Notes: a model not told the origin generated them from the sequence alone. 64,000 nucleotides of DNA from Fimbriimonadaceae bacterium (GCA_019638775.1 JAHBTD010000004.1:186001-250000), one strand, 5' to 3'; positions 24,006-33,294 are shown, counted from the stretch's first letter. Made by a program: numbers and translations.

Positions 24006-25634
24006 TTGGACGCTACAACATTAACAACAATTCTTCTCGCAGTTGTCGCGCTGTTCTCATGTGCAACAGTTGTTTGGCTCATTAAAGCGAAAACTGAGTC
24101 CGCAAAAGTACACAAGCAAGAGATTGACACTCTAAACGACAAACTAACGGAGGCTGCAAAAAGTGTTGGCAAGGCTGAGGAGTTAAATCGGACGCTGGAC
24201 TCTGTGAGGCAAGACAGGACAACAATTGACGACAAGTTACAAACAGTTCTGGAAGAAGTCAATCGACTTACAGAGGAGCTTTCAATCGCTCGAACAGAAC
24301 GAGACAGCGCACAAAGAAACTCTGAACAACAGATCCAGGCAGAAAGAGAGACTTGCGCCACGACGATCGAGCGTGAAAAATCGACATGCGCAGAACTTAT
24401 CCAAAGAGAAAAAGAAGCATGTCAAGACATCCTTTTGGCAAAGGACCAGGAGATCAAAGCCAAAGATATCCAAATTGAAAATTTGAAGCTGTTCATCGAT
24501 AAGGCGAGTGAAACCCTTGGAACACATTTTAAGGCTCTTTCACATGAAACGCTCAAAGACGTGTCAGCACAATTTGAGAAAGCCGCCAAGCAGGTCATCG
24601 AGCAAAACTCAGAGACGACGGCGCAGAATGTAAAGCTCCACAAAGAACAGATAGAAAAACTGCTGCAGCCTGTTGGCTTGACTTTGGATCAACTCAACCA
24701 GCTTGTCAAGGACACCAATGAAAAGCGAGGCGAAGCCGAGGCTGTACTAATGGAGAAGATCAAAGATTTTGCAGGCGCCAACGAAAAGTTAGCAAATGCG
24801 CTCAACAAGCCAGTCATTCGGGGATCATTTGCTGAAACCAAGCTTGAGTCACTTCTAGAAGCCGCCGGGTTAGTTCGCGGCGAGAACTTCGAATTACAAG
24901 TACCTGTGAAGGACGGTGACCAACAGCGCACTGTAGACGCATTGGTGGATATGGCTCAGGGCAAGAAGTTAGTAATTGATAGCAAGAATCTTTTGTTGCC
25001 ATTCGTCGAATACGCAAATGCACCTGAAGATCAGCGTGAAGCGCGTCTATTAGACTTCCAAAGAGCCTTTCGAACTACTCTCAAAGCTCTTAGCATTAAA
25101 GATTATGCAAAGCACTGGGAGGGTATAGATGCTGTAATAATGTTTCTACCTGACGAAGGAATGTACATGGCAGCTATTGAGTCAGATCGCCAACTCATAG
25201 CAACTATGTTCGAGCAACGGGTTTTCACTGTAAGTCCTGTCTCCCTGTTACCGATCCTCAAATCTGTAGCTTACATTCTTGGTCTCGAAAAACAGAATCG
25301 AGATACACAAACTATCGTCGACGCTGGACGTGCCCTTTATGAATCTCTTGGGGTCATTCTTGGCAAAATAAATACACTTGGCGACAGGATGGAAGCTAGC
25401 ATGGAAGCGTACAATGGAGTCATAGCTAGCTTTGAAGGTAACGTGTTACCTAAAGCTCGGCAACTCCGTGAGCTAGGTATTCAACGTGGAGCGGCACACA
25501 AGGACATACCCATTAGAGAGCCGCTACGAAGGGAATTTAAAGATAGAGTCACAAAGGAGTTGGCTGGCTCAATGGCGATCGTACGGGATGAGAAAACATC
25601 AGAAGTTAAATCTGCCGAAAAGAAGGATAGATAG
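24006..25634 (+). CDS. rmuC: RmuC-family DNA recombination protein
   Basis: A 542-residue protein with one N-terminal membrane helix (about 3-25), a long coiled coil (about 30-190) and the RmuC nuclease-fold domain (about 225-510; KPVIRGSFAETKLESLLEAAG, VDALVDMAQGKKLVIDSKN, VIMFLPDEGMYMAAIE). E. coli RmuC limits inversion at short inverted repeats, which is notable here because the window is full of them. The start is a TTG at 24006 with GAAGGTG upstream. The gene is visibly more AT-rich than its neighbours, with many AAA, CAA and ACA codons. Confidence 0.92.
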   Translation: MDATTLTTILLAVVALFSCATVVWLIKAKTESAKVHKQEIDTLNDKLTEAAKSVGKAEELNRTLDSVRQDRTTIDDKLQTVLEEVNRLTEELSIARTERDSAQRNSEQQIQAERETCATTIEREKSTCAELIQREKEACQDILLAKDQEIKAKDIQIENLKLFIDKASETLGTHFKALSHETLKDVSAQFEKAAKQVIEQNSETTAQNVKLHKEQIEKLLQPVGLTLDQLNQLVKDTNEKRGEAEAVLMEKIKDFAGANEKLANALNKPVIRGSFAETKLESLLEAAGLVRGENFELQVPVKDGDQQRTVDALVDMAQGKKLVIDSKNLLLPFVEYANAPEDQREARLLDFQRAFRTTLKALSIKDYAKHWEGIDAVIMFLPDEGMYMAAIESDRQLIATMFEQRVFTVSPVSLLPILKSVAYILGLEKQNRDTQTIVDAGRALYESLGVILGKINTLGDRMEASMEAYNGVIASFEGNVLPKARQLRELGIQRGAAHKDIPIREPLRREFKDRVTKELAGSMAIVRDEKTSEVKSAEKKDR

Positions 25635-25796
25635 GCATTTTTCGCGTAGGTAAGCCGGAACTTATTACCGTCATGTAGCGACTCTGAGATTCAGAAGCCG
25701 ACTCAGATTGCGGTTGGACAGATAGGCGAGAAGAGTATTATCTTCTTTTCCACAGCCCTTTTCCTGCCCGACCCGCGCCCGGTAACCTTTCAAGCG

Positions 25797-27185
25797 ATGT
25801 CCACCGCAACCTCCCACCTCGACCACGTTCGCCCCGACGAAAAGCTCGGCCTGCCAGGCCAGATGCGCCGAAAGATCAACGTCATGATGATCGGCGCGGG
25901 CAGCTTCTTTACGACCTCCGTACTGAAGGACGTCGTGCTGATTCCCGGCAACCAAGGCGGCGAACTGCGTCTGGTCGATATCGACGGTGAGCGGCTGGAA
26001 CTGAGCCGGCAGCTGATGGTCAAGACCCTGGAAAAGCTTGAGGTCACGCATAAGTGGTCGGTTGTGGCGAGCACGGATCGGACGGAGCTGCTTCCCGGCA
26101 CGGATTACATCGTCAACGCGATCGAGGTGAGCGGCGTGGACTGTGTGCGGTTCGACAACGACATCCCGCTTCAATACGGCGTCAGTCAGAACATCGGCGA
26201 CACGATTGGTCCTGGCGGATTATTTAAAAGTTTACGAACGATTCCTGTTTATATCGAAATTCTCAAGGACGTCGAGAAGCTGGCCCCCAAAGCCGTCTTG
26301 CTGAACTACACCAACCCGATGAACACGATGTGTCTTGCGGCGGCGCGGACCAGCAACATCCACACGGTCGGGCTCTGCCACAGCGTTCAAGGAACGTCGC
26401 GGATGCTGGCACGCTATGCGGATGTGGAGTATGAGCAGGTGCAGTGGAAGTGCGCGGGTATCAACCATCTGGCGTGGTTCACGGAGTTCAACGGTCCGGA
26501 CGGGGCATCGCTTTATCCCAAGCTGATGGAGATGGCCCGCGACCGCGAAAGCGAGTTCGCGAAGAACGAGCCGGTGCGCTCGGACATGATGCTTCACTTT
26601 GGCGCGTTCATCACCGAATCTAGCGGGCACCTGAGCGAATACCTTCCCTACTATCGCAAGCGCAAAGACCTGATGGACAAGTACACCGACACTGGCTATC
26701 GAGGTGAAGAGAGCTTTTACGCCAACAACTGGCCGACATGGCGCAAGGGCCAAGACGAGTCACGATTGAAGCAGATCAGCGGTGAAACGGAGATCAAGCT
26801 GGAGCGGTCGTATGAATACGGTGCATGGATCATCGAGTCGATCGAGAAGAACGTGCCGATCATGGTCCACGGCAACGTGGCGAACGACGGTTGCATCGAG
26901 AACCTTCCTCAAGATGGCTGTGTAGAGGTGGCTTGTCTGGTCAACCACAACGGCATTCAGCCGACGCGGTTTGGACGCTTGCCCAAACAAATGGCAGCGA
27001 TCTGCGACTGGAATATGCGGTTCTTCGATATCGGCGTGGATGCGTGCATCCACAAGTCGAAGGAGCTTGCCGTTCAGGCACTGATGCTGGACCCGCTGAC
27101 GGCGGCATGCCTCTGCCCAGCAGAGATTAAAGAGATGACGCTGAAGATGTTTGAGGCCGAGGCGCAGTGGCTGCCTGGGTTCTGA
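25797..27185 (+). CDS. GH4 glycosidase, probably alpha-galactosidase
   Basis: NAD- and metal-dependent glycoside hydrolase of family 4, 462 residues, cytoplasmic. The nucleotide fold is visible in [17 protein letters not shown], and the sugar/metal region in [13 protein letters not shown]. The diagnostic tetrad reads CHSV (in [12 protein letters not shown]), which in this family marks MelA-type alpha-galactosidases. [12 protein letters not shown] follows. GH4 enzymes act by an oxidation-elimination mechanism. No sugar transporter is adjacent. It starts at the ATG at 25797, with TAACCT ending eight bases upstream. Confidence 0.9.
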   Translation: MSTATSHLDHVRPDEKLGLPGQMRRKINVMMIGAGSFFTTSVLKDVVLIPGNQGGELRLVDIDGERLELSRQLMVKTLEKLEVTHKWSVVASTDRTELLPGTDYIVNAIEVSGVDCVRFDNDIPLQYGVSQNIGDTIGPGGLFKSLRTIPVYIEILKDVEKLAPKAVLLNYTNPMNTMCLAAARTSNIHTVGLCHSVQGTSRMLARYADVEYEQVQWKCAGINHLAWFTEFNGPDGASLYPKLMEMARDRESEFAKNEPVRSDMMLHFGAFITESSGHLSEYLPYYRKRKDLMDKYTDTGYRGEESFYANNWPTWRKGQDESRLKQISGETEIKLERSYEYGAWIIESIEKNVPIMVHGNVANDGCIENLPQDGCVEVACLVNHNGIQPTRFGRLPKQMAAICDWNMRFFDIGVDACIHKSKELAVQALMLDPLTAACLCPAEIKEMTLKMFEAEAQWLPGF

Positions 27186-27205
27186 TCGAGGCGCTCCTCT
27201 AAACA

Positions 27206-27233
27206 TTTACAAAAATCGGCGCCTGATTAAAAT
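27206..27233 (+). promoter_or_regulatory. sigma-70-like promoter upstream of the chemoreceptor gene
   Basis: TTTACA at 27206-27211, a 16-base spacer and TAAAAT at 27228-27233. An imperfect stem-loop (AATTCCGA.TCAGGA / TCCTGA.TCGGAATC, 27253-27290) lies between it and the gene. Confidence 0.5.
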
Positions 27234-27363
27234 ATATTGCTTAAGAATACGCAAATTCCGAAGTCAGGACCTCCTGATGATCGGAATCTCACGTTTCAAT
27301 AATTGTTTTTGCGTCATCGGGGAGTCGCACTTTGGCATGTTCCTATGCCGTCGGGAGAACCAC

Positions 27364-29331
27364 TTGAAACTATTTAGAAACTTGCGTATTTCACAAAAGC
27401 TTTTGCTTGGGTTTGCAATCGTCGTCACCATTACGTCTGTACTTGGTTTTAACTCCATTCGGGCTCTGCTTTCGATGAAACAGGACTACGCGTTGATCAC
27501 CCAGGATGTCCTTCCTGGAATCGAAACGGCGAAAGACCTAAGCTACCAAGTTGCTCGACACAGATCCAGAATTTTCCAGGCTATGACCACTACTGGTGAA
27601 AAAGGGATCAACGACATCAATAAGAAACTAACCTCTACCGAAGAAGAGGTCAACCAAATCGCATCAACCTACGAAAAGCAGAAATCGAGCAGCCAAGAGA
27701 AGGCAGCTTTCGCAAAGTTCAAAGAGGCCTGGGCAGGGTATGAGAAAGAGATCGAAGGCGTGAAAGCCCTCATCAAGCAGGGCAAAATCACAGAAGCGAA
27801 CGCACTCAACTCGGCTAAGGCTCGCGATCATTGGGAAGAGGCCAACGATGCCGTTGAGAGCATCGTCAAGATGAACTCGGACGAGTCGGTCAATTCGGCA
27901 ATGGAAGCAGCCAAAACGTATGACCGCAATCGAAGCATCGTCATCTTCAGTTTGCTAAGCTGCCTCCTTGCAGGTGTGGGCATCGCCTTGGTTACAGCCA
28001 GAAGCCTCTCCAAGCCCATCGCCAAGGTGGTCGACGTTATGGGCAAGTGCGCTGTTGGCGACACAAGCGAAACCATTGACATTGACACCAAAGAAGAGAT
28101 TGGGCAGATGGCTCGCTCATTCCGAGACCTTATCGCCTACCAACAAGAGATGGCCGATGCCGCCAAAGCGATTGCTTCGGGCGACCTCACCCAGCAGATT
28201 CATCCTAAGTCGGAGAAAGATACTCTCGGCGTAGCCTTCAAGGAGATGAGCGAAAACCTGCGAACAATGGTGCGCGAAGTCTCCGGTGCTGCGCAAAACG
28301 TTACGGAGGGTTGTACCGGTGCAGCGGCATCCTCTGAGCAAGCCACCTTGGCGGCAAACAACATCGCCATGTCGATTCAGCAAGTCGCGACGGCATCAGA
28401 CAACGCCGCCCAGGGCAGTTCACAGATCGCTCAAGGCAGTGAGCACCTCGCCAACATCGCCACAAACGCAGCTGTTTCAATGGAGAAGCTCCAAAACGGC
28501 GCGGGCGAAGTTGCATCGGGGGCAAAGAAGCAGCAGGGCGCGGTCGAGGATGCTCTTGCCGCAGTGCAAGAGGGCAACAAAGCCGTCGAGATGACCGTCA
28601 AGAGCATGGACCGTATCCGACATCAGGTTGAAGTCTCGTCCGATACAGTTGCTGAACTTGGGCAAAAGGGTGAGCAGATCGGCTCCATTGTGGTGACGAT
28701 TGAAGAGATCGCTCAACAAACAAATCTTCTCGCGCTCAACGCTGCCATCGAAGCGGCAAGAGCCGGCGACCAGGGCAAAGGCTTTGCCGTCGTCGCGGAA
28801 GAGGTGCGCAAGCTTGCCGAGCGAGCTGCGTCCGCAACCCACGAAATCTCAGAGCTTATCGACGCCGTCAAGACCGGTGTTCATAGCGCCGTCAGTTCGA
28901 TGGAGATCTGCAGCGATGAAGTGAAGCAGGGCTCCGAGTTGAGCGCAAGCGCTGGCTTGTCGCTCAAGAAGATTACGACCGCCGCCGAGTCCGTCGGCGA
29001 GCATGGACGTGCGAACCTGGAACACATCGAATCGATGGTTTCGGATTCTCGCGATGCCGCAGAAGCGATCAGCGCCGCCGCGTCCGTGAGTGAAGAATCT
29101 GCCGCGACCGCAGAGGAGCTTAGCGCGACCGCTCAGCAAGTCTCTGCCTCGGCGCAAGATGTTTCAGCTGCAACAGAAGAGCAGAGCGCGGGCCTTGAGG
29201 AGATCAATTCCTCTCTCGCCCACCTCAGTTCAATGGCCAAAAGTCTTCAGGGCCTTGTTGCACAGTTCAAGATCGAGAAGTCGACTCCTGCTCATCCCCA
29301 AGCAGAGCACGACACGAAGCTCGCCGCTTGA
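27364..29331 (+). CDS. methyl-accepting chemotaxis protein
   Basis: Transmembrane chemoreceptor of about 655 residues from the TTG at 27364 (preceded by GGGAGA), which gives a proper N-terminal membrane anchor. Order: TM1 (about 12-32), a four-helix-bundle periplasmic sensor (about 33-190, 4HB_MCP-like), TM2 (about 195-215), a HAMP domain ([22 protein letters not shown]) and a long cytoplasmic signalling coiled coil. The hairpin tip is [22 protein letters not shown], binding CheA/CheW. No other chemotaxis gene is nearby. The ligand is unknown. Confidence 0.95.
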   Translation: MKLFRNLRISQKLLLGFAIVVTITSVLGFNSIRALLSMKQDYALITQDVLPGIETAKDLSYQVARHRSRIFQAMTTTGEKGINDINKKLTSTEEEVNQIASTYEKQKSSSQEKAAFAKFKEAWAGYEKEIEGVKALIKQGKITEANALNSAKARDHWEEANDAVESIVKMNSDESVNSAMEAAKTYDRNRSIVIFSLLSCLLAGVGIALVTARSLSKPIAKVVDVMGKCAVGDTSETIDIDTKEEIGQMARSFRDLIAYQQEMADAAKAIASGDLTQQIHPKSEKDTLGVAFKEMSENLRTMVREVSGAAQNVTEGCTGAAASSEQATLAANNIAMSIQQVATASDNAAQGSSQIAQGSEHLANIATNAAVSMEKLQNGAGEVASGAKKQQGAVEDALAAVQEGNKAVEMTVKSMDRIRHQVEVSSDTVAELGQKGEQIGSIVVTIEEIAQQTNLLALNAAIEAARAGDQGKGFAVVAEEVRKLAERAASATHEISELIDAVKTGVHSAVSSMEICSDEVKQGSELSASAGLSLKKITTAAESVGEHGRANLEHIESMVSDSRDAAEAISAAASVSEESAATAEELSATAQQVSASAQDVSAATEEQSAGLEEINSSLAHLSSMAKSLQGLVAQFKIEKSTPAHPQAEHDTKLAA

Positions 29332-29353
29332 TGCCCAACGCTGAGATCAATGA

Positions 29354-29385
29354 GCCCTCCGAGAGATCGGGGGGCCTTTGCTTTT
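29354..29385 (+). terminator. Rho-independent terminator after the chemoreceptor gene
   Basis: GCCCTCCGA and TCGGGGGGC pair around GAGA, followed by a T-rich tail (CTTTGCTTTT). Confidence 0.75.
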
Positions 29386-29441
29386 GGATGTTCGAGAAAG
29401 ACATCCGGCATCGCATTACTCTCTAAAACACCGGACTCAAG

Positions 29442-30593
29442 TTAGGGCACAGGCACGATCCGATAAACCCTATCCCCATCCCCTCTCTCCGACGTTCCGA
29501 TCAGCAGGTAGCCGTCCTTGTCGATCCCGATCCCCCTTAGCCGCCCAACCTTCCCAAGCAGCAGCGTCTCAAACTCCACCACCTGGCTTCCATTCACCGA
29601 AAACCGCTGGAGCGACTGCCCTGCCAGATTGCACACAAAGAGGTGGTTTTGCCAGGTGGCGTAGCGGTTGCCCGAGTAGAACGCACACCCTCCGGGGGCC
29701 GTCGCCGGCGTGAACTGGATCATGGGCGATTCCATCCCGGCCTGGGTCTGGTCGTGGTGGATCACGGGCCAGCCGTAGTTCTTCCCCGCTTCGACCATGT
29801 TGATTTCGTCGCCTCCCCCAGGAGCGTCGTTGCCGCTGGGGCCGTGCTCGGCGGAGTAGATCTTTCCGGTAATGGGGTGGAAGGCCAGCGACTGCGGGTT
29901 GCGATGCCCATAGCTGAAAATCTCTGGCTTGGCCCCGCCCACGCCCACAAACGGGTTGTCGCCAGGGATGCTTCCGTCGTCATTCAGGCGCAGGAATTTT
30001 CCCTCGACGCGGTCAAGGTCTTGGGCTGGGGTCAGTTCGCCGCGCTCGCCCAGAGTGAGATAAAGCTTGCCGTCGGAGCCAAAGGCAAGCCGCCCGCCGT
30101 AGTGTTTGTCGTGCCCGTCGGTGTCGGCGTCGTAAATGACGGTGTAGTTCGACAAGCCCGATCCAGTGTCGGTAAAGCGGGCGACCCGGGTGACGAATTT
30201 GCCGCTTTTGGAAGCTGAGTAGGCGACGTACTGGAATTTGTTGGAGGCATAGTTTGGGTGCGGCTGAATGTCGAAAAGCCCCTTCTGCCCGCCTGTCGCA
30301 ATGCCGGGGAAGGCGCCGTAGCTGCCCGTGTTCAGCTGTCCGCTCTGCCACACCCTCAGCCTTCCGGCGCGCTCGGTGATGAAGATGCGCCCGTCGGGCA
30401 TCGGCTGGATGTCCCAGATCGTATTCAGTCCGGTGGCGATGGTTTCAAGGCGAAACTTTTGGCCTGTGCTGCTGGTGTAGACCGTTCCCTCCACGGATCC
30501 GGTGCCGCCCGATCCTCCCGAACCGCCGCATCCAAAGGCAAGGATTCCCACGCCAGCCGCCAAGCCTGCGATCATATAGAGTCTTGCGGCCAT
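29442..30593 (-). CDS. PQQ-type glucose/sorbosone dehydrogenase-like lipoprotein
   Basis: A six-bladed beta-propeller of the soluble aldose sugar dehydrogenase (Asd/YliI) type, about 383 residues. From the ATG at 30593 the product begins MAARLYMIAGLAAGVG with a lipoprotein cysteine in ILAFGCGG. Family blocks: NTIWDIQPMPDGRIFITERAG, RLAFGSDGKLYLTLGERGE, RNPQSLAFHPITGKIYSAEHGPSG, NYGWPVIHH and GIGIDKDGYLLIGTSE. Homologues bind PQQ and oxidise sugars in the periplasm. It is divergent from the orphan-gene array that begins just upstream of it. Confidence 0.87.
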   Translation of the reverse strand: MAARLYMIAGLAAGVGILAFGCGGSGGSGGTGSVEGTVYTSSTGQKFRLETIATGLNTIWDIQPMPDGRIFITERAGRLRVWQSGQLNTGSYGAFPGIATGGQKGLFDIQPHPNYASNKFQYVAYSASKSGKFVTRVARFTDTGSGLSNYTVIYDADTDGHDKHYGGRLAFGSDGKLYLTLGERGELTPAQDLDRVEGKFLRLNDDGSIPGDNPFVGVGGAKPEIFSYGHRNPQSLAFHPITGKIYSAEHGPSGNDAPGGGDEINMVEAGKNYGWPVIHHDQTQAGMESPMIQFTPATAPGGCAFYSGNRYATWQNHLFVCNLAGQSLQRFSVNGSQVVEFETLLLGKVGRLRGIGIDKDGYLLIGTSERGDGDRVYRIVPVP

Positions 30594-30657
30594 ATATTTC
30601 CAGACGCTTGCGGCAGGGCGCTCCGTGCGGGCATTTGATGTTGCGGCTGTTTGGTGG

Positions 30658-30788
30658 GCGGTGGCTTGCCGACTTTTCAAGCTGAGATTGGGGGAGTCCG
30701 TCGTATACTGTGAGGGGGAGTTCTTAGCCTCAGGACTGTAGGATGAGACAGGATGCGCGTTAAGCTATGCGCGTCCTGAGGCATCAAA
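30658..30788 (+). repeat. cassette element A (promoter-like part plus hairpin)
   Basis: Left part contains TCGTATACTG (TATACT at 30704-30709). Right part is a hairpin whose arms are TTAGCCTCAGGAC (from 30725) and GTCCTGAGGC (30773-30782), ending in ATCAAA. An inner hairpin (ATGCGCG around TTAAGCT) is specific to this copy. It precedes orphan gene 1. Confidence 0.75.
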
Positions 30789-30837
30789 CATCTGGTTAAA
30801 TATGCGATGATCTTCGACCTGTTTAAGGAGGTGCTAC

Positions 30838-31668
30838 GTGCTAATTGTTAGCATTATTTCTCTAATTTACCTGCAATCTGACGCATTTAAGCTTCCCGTT
30901 GTGGACGCAAGAGTCACTTCCGTATCATATTCAACTTCGCTCAGTGGTGTCTTGGTTACCCAAGATGTGGCACATTCTGAAAAAAGTAATAGTCGAACTT
31001 CTATAGGAATTGTTAAGAATTTGAGTCCTTTTGTCAGCGAAGAGTACATTAGCACATCAGGTTACATGGTTATCAAAAGCGATCTGTCTCGCATCACCGT
31101 CGCAAATTACTTTGAAATGGCGACGGCTTTGACACCCAATGAATACAGTGAGCCTGAGAGAAAATGCGTTAAGCTTATTGAGCGGCAAGGCTATGCGTTT
31201 CAAAATCGTTACAAGTGCTGTTCGCGCATCACCGACAACTTGTCAGTGTGGGTTACCAAAGATCGAACTATAGGTCAATCAAAAGTACCTGAAGTTCGAA
31301 GAGACAGCGAAGGTAGCTATCGACTTTATCTAACAGATGACTTAATTGAGAAAGATGATGAAGTGAGCTACATCATCTTGCTTGTAGATAGTAAAGAAGA
31401 GACAGCAAAGGAAGTTTTACGGCTACGTAAAAAACCCCTGCATATAGAAAGAAAAGTAAGTAGCGAAGTCGCAATAGATCCGCAATCCAAGATACTATAT
31501 TCATGTTACGATGGACTTTTTTTTGCGCTTCAGTTAGATAGCTTTTTCCGTGTTACCGGAGTTGCTTCAAAACAAATGATGTGTGGTGCCGCAACTTTTG
31601 ATGCCTCAGGGCTGCAGGCCGTAGCCGGAGAGAGGATGAGAAGTGCGCACCCTGAGGCATCAAAATGA
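30838..31668 (+). CDS. AT-rich orphan gene 1, exported protein
   Basis: A 276-residue protein that I do not recognise. The start is a GTG at 30838 with a perfect Shine-Dalgarno (TAAGGAGGTG) six bases upstream. The N-terminus VLIVSIISLIYLQSDAFKLP is hydrophobic and may be a signal peptide or anchor. The body is beta-strand-rich, with a KCCSR pair. The last 24 residues (from DASGLQAVAGERMRS) are encoded by hairpin element B, so the C-terminus is repeat-derived. Its stop overlaps the start of the next gene (ATGA). Base composition is far more AT-rich than the chromosome around it. Confidence 0.65.
   Translation: MLIVSIISLIYLQSDAFKLPVVDARVTSVSYSTSLSGVLVTQDVAHSEKSNSRTSIGIVKNLSPFVSEEYISTSGYMVIKSDLSRITVANYFEMATALTPNEYSEPERKCVKLIERQGYAFQNRYKCCSRITDNLSVWVTKDRTIGQSKVPEVRRDSEGSYRLYLTDDLIEKDDEVSYIILLVDSKEETAKEVLRLRKKPLHIERKVSSEVAIDPQSKILYSCYDGLFFALQLDSFFRVTGVASKQMMCGAATFDASGLQAVAGERMRSAHPEASK
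31596..31665 (+). repeat. cassette element B (hairpin only)
   Basis: A perfect 16-bp inverted repeat: TTTTGATGCCTCAGGG at 31596-31611 and CCCTGAGGCATCAAAA at 31650-31665. The loop starts CTGC and ends TGCGCA, so pairing can continue past one bulged C. The last A is the first base of the next start codon. Confidence 0.85.
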
Positions 31669-32078
31669 GGGCATTTCGCGGCGTTCTGTTGCTACTGGCG
31701 ATTGGGCTAGGATTTTTGCTCCCAAGCATGGGCACGCCTAACAATGTTCGTGGTGTACTCCTCTTTGTTACAGCCTTTATTATCCTTGGCCATGCAATTC
31801 TCTATCCTAAATCCATCAACATGGAGGGCAAATACCGCCGATCAAGGAAAGCTGAAGCGTCCTTGCTGCTTGCATTCCCTCTATTATATTTTATTACTAG
31901 TGTTATTGCAGCATTCCTGACTGAAATCAGTTTGAGATCAAAATTCACAGCTGGACTTTTGTATAGTTTATTCATAATAATGATAGTAAGTATAGTTCAT
32001 GTGATAATCATACACTACTATCGAGCGCTGATAGCTGCGAAAAATAGTAGTGAAGACCTCGGCCAAGAAGGACCTTGA
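31665..32078 (+). CDS. AT-rich orphan gene 2, small membrane protein
   Basis: A 137-residue protein with four hydrophobic helices (about residues 5-22, 28-46, 65-85 and 92-115) and a short polar tail. The ATG overlaps the stop of orphan gene 1 (ATGA), implying translational coupling across the hairpin. No family is recognisable. The size and membrane character would suit an immunity protein, but that is a guess. Its last dozen codons run out of frame through the Rhs remnant, so the original C-terminus may have been different. Confidence 0.6.
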   Translation: MRAFRGVLLLLAIGLGFLLPSMGTPNNVRGVLLFVTAFIILGHAILYPKSINMEGKYRRSRKAEASLLLAFPLLYFITSVIAAFLTEISLRSKFTAGLLYSLFIIMIVSIVHVIIIHYYRALIAAKNSSEDLGQEGP

Positions 32079-32280
32079 TCTCACCACCTATGTGTACGAT
32101 TGGGGGATCGCCTGATTGGGCAGCAGATTGCGAATGCGTGGGCGACGCATTCGTCCATGATGAAGTTGGGAACATCCTAGGGAAACAGCATCAGGCCAAG
32201 GCTCCCATGACCATGGTCTATGACCTTGCCGGAAGGAATACCACCCTGATCCAAGGCGAGATGATGACGACACTTGGATG
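32041..32280 (+). pseudogene. Rhs/YD-repeat gene remnant
   Basis: Two frames hold typical Rhs repeats: DLDLTTYVYDWG (from 32071, then a stop) and, in the next frame, FVHDEVGNILGK and TMVYDLAGRNTTLIQG. The change of frame falls near a GGGGG run at about 32092. The remnant is bounded on the right by element C'. It is the relic of a large Rhs/wall-associated or polymorphic-toxin gene. Confidence 0.7.
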
Positions 32281-32341
32281 CCTCAGGACGCACTTACCTC
32301 CTCAGTCCACCCATGCAGGCATACAGTCTTGAGGCTAAGAA
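32274..32341 (-). repeat. cassette element C' (hairpin only, inverted)
   Basis: Read on the minus strand it begins TTCTTAGCCTCAAGACTGTA and ends GTGCGTCCTGAGGCATCC, matching element A in the same order. It abuts the Rhs remnant and faces element C head to head. Confidence 0.75.
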
Positions 32342-32364
32342 CAGGGCCTGCCAACTGCAAGAAA

Positions 32365-32508
32365 CGCAGCGCGGCTACCTTCTAATATCTCTGACCGGGC
32401 GTGTCCGTCGTATACTGAGAGGGTGAATTAGGAGTCGGCAGTCTCAGCCTCAGGGCTGCGGACAGGGACAGGAGAAGGAGGGCGGAGTACGCACCTTGAC
32501 GCATCAAA
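32365..32508 (+). repeat. cassette element C (promoter-like part plus hairpin)
   Basis: The left part CGCAGCGCGGCTAC aligns with element D, then GTCCGTCGTATACTGAGAGG with TATACT at 32411-32416. The hairpin arms are GCCTCAGGG (32447-32455) and CCTTGACGC (32494-32502), followed by ATCAAAA and directly by the ATG of orphan gene 3. Confidence 0.8.
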
Positions 32509-32509
32509 A

Positions 32510-33058
32510 ATGAGACTACCTCATATCCTAATCTTACTTGCAATGACAACAGTAATCATTACCACTAGCGTAGTGTTAAATCATTATTCGCACTCCCAAA
32601 CACAGAAGATACGAACACACAGTTATATTACTGATGGGTTTCTAAAACTTTCAAAGACAACTATCTTTGATTCACCGATCATTATTGACAAGTCTGATCC
32701 TACGAAAATGAAATTGTGTCGACAGTTATCGAACATCATTGACCGCCATGGGGCCTATCCAGCGACACCGATGGCGGAGGTCGAAAAGCAAAGCGAGGGT
32801 AAAGCCATTGTAACTATTGTGGATCCATCCGTGTGCGATTCCATGTTTGCAAGCACTGACGACTGCTTGGCTACAGCCGCATCTTGCCAATGGATGATTG
32901 AAACACATCCACAAGTTGAACAATTTGAGCTGCATGTCTATTACTCAGAGGTTCAGCAGTGCTGGTTTGGCGTCATTACGCCGTTTCCGGCAAAGCCTGA
33001 TCTGTATCACGAGTTGACATTGGTAAGGTCACCCGACGGTTCATATATGGTTCGGTAA
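32510..33058 (+). CDS. AT-rich orphan gene 3, single-pass or secreted protein
   Basis: A 182-residue protein with one N-terminal hydrophobic helix (MRLPHILILLAMTTVIITTS) and a polar remainder containing four or five cysteines. I do not recognise a domain. The ATG comes immediately after the ATCAAAA end of element C, with no Shine-Dalgarno in the usual place, so the 5' leader would be about 90 bases if TATACT in the element is its promoter. AT-rich like the other orphan genes. Confidence 0.6.
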   Translation: MRLPHILILLAMTTVIITTSVVLNHYSHSQTQKIRTHSYITDGFLKLSKTTIFDSPIIIDKSDPTKMKLCRQLSNIIDRHGAYPATPMAEVEKQSEGKAIVTIVDPSVCDSMFASTDDCLATAASCQWMIETHPQVEQFELHVYYSEVQQCWFGVITPFPAKPDLYHELTLVRSPDGSYMVR

Positions 33059-33081
33059 AGTTGATAACGGATACATATGGC

Positions 33082-33128
33082 TTTGATGCCTCAAAACGCG
33101 CACTCAGACACGCAGTTTGACGCCTCAG
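33082..33128 (+). repeat. two half-arms of the cassette hairpin
   Basis: TTTGATGCCTCAAAACGCGC (33082) and GTTTGACGCCTCAGGACACA (33115) are two direct copies of one hairpin arm without matching partners, immediately before element D. They look like the debris of an older element. Confidence 0.55.
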
Positions 33129-33132
33129 GACA

Positions 33133-33269
33133 CACAGCGTGGCTGCTTTCTGAAATCTTTGATTGGCTTGTCTATCGTATACTGAGGGCGTGGATTCGGC
33201 GGTCTTAGCCTCAGGGCTGCAGGCCGGGACTGGAGCGAGGATGAGAAGTTCGCACCCTGAGGCATCAAA
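33133..33269 (+). repeat. cassette element D (promoter-like part plus hairpin)
   Basis: CACAGCGTGGCTGC aligns with element C, then CTATCGTATACTGAGGG with TATACT at 33178-33183. The hairpin arms are GCCTCAGGGCTGC (from 33208) and CGCACCCTGAGGCATCAAAG (33251-33270). It is almost identical to element B from GCCTCAGGG onward. Confidence 0.8.
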
Positions 33270-33294
33270 GTTATTCCAACGCGCAATTTGCAGC

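Noticed and set aside
27186-27363. c-di-GMP or other riboswitch in front of the chemoreceptor gene
   Set aside because: Stem-loops are present (27253-27290 and GGCATG/CTATGCC), but I could not match the conserved core of any riboswitch class.
32075-32332. Open frame of 85 codons after orphan gene 2
   Set aside because: Its content is Rhs YD-repeats continued from another frame, and it ends inside element C'. It is a fragment of a broken gene and not a gene in its own right.
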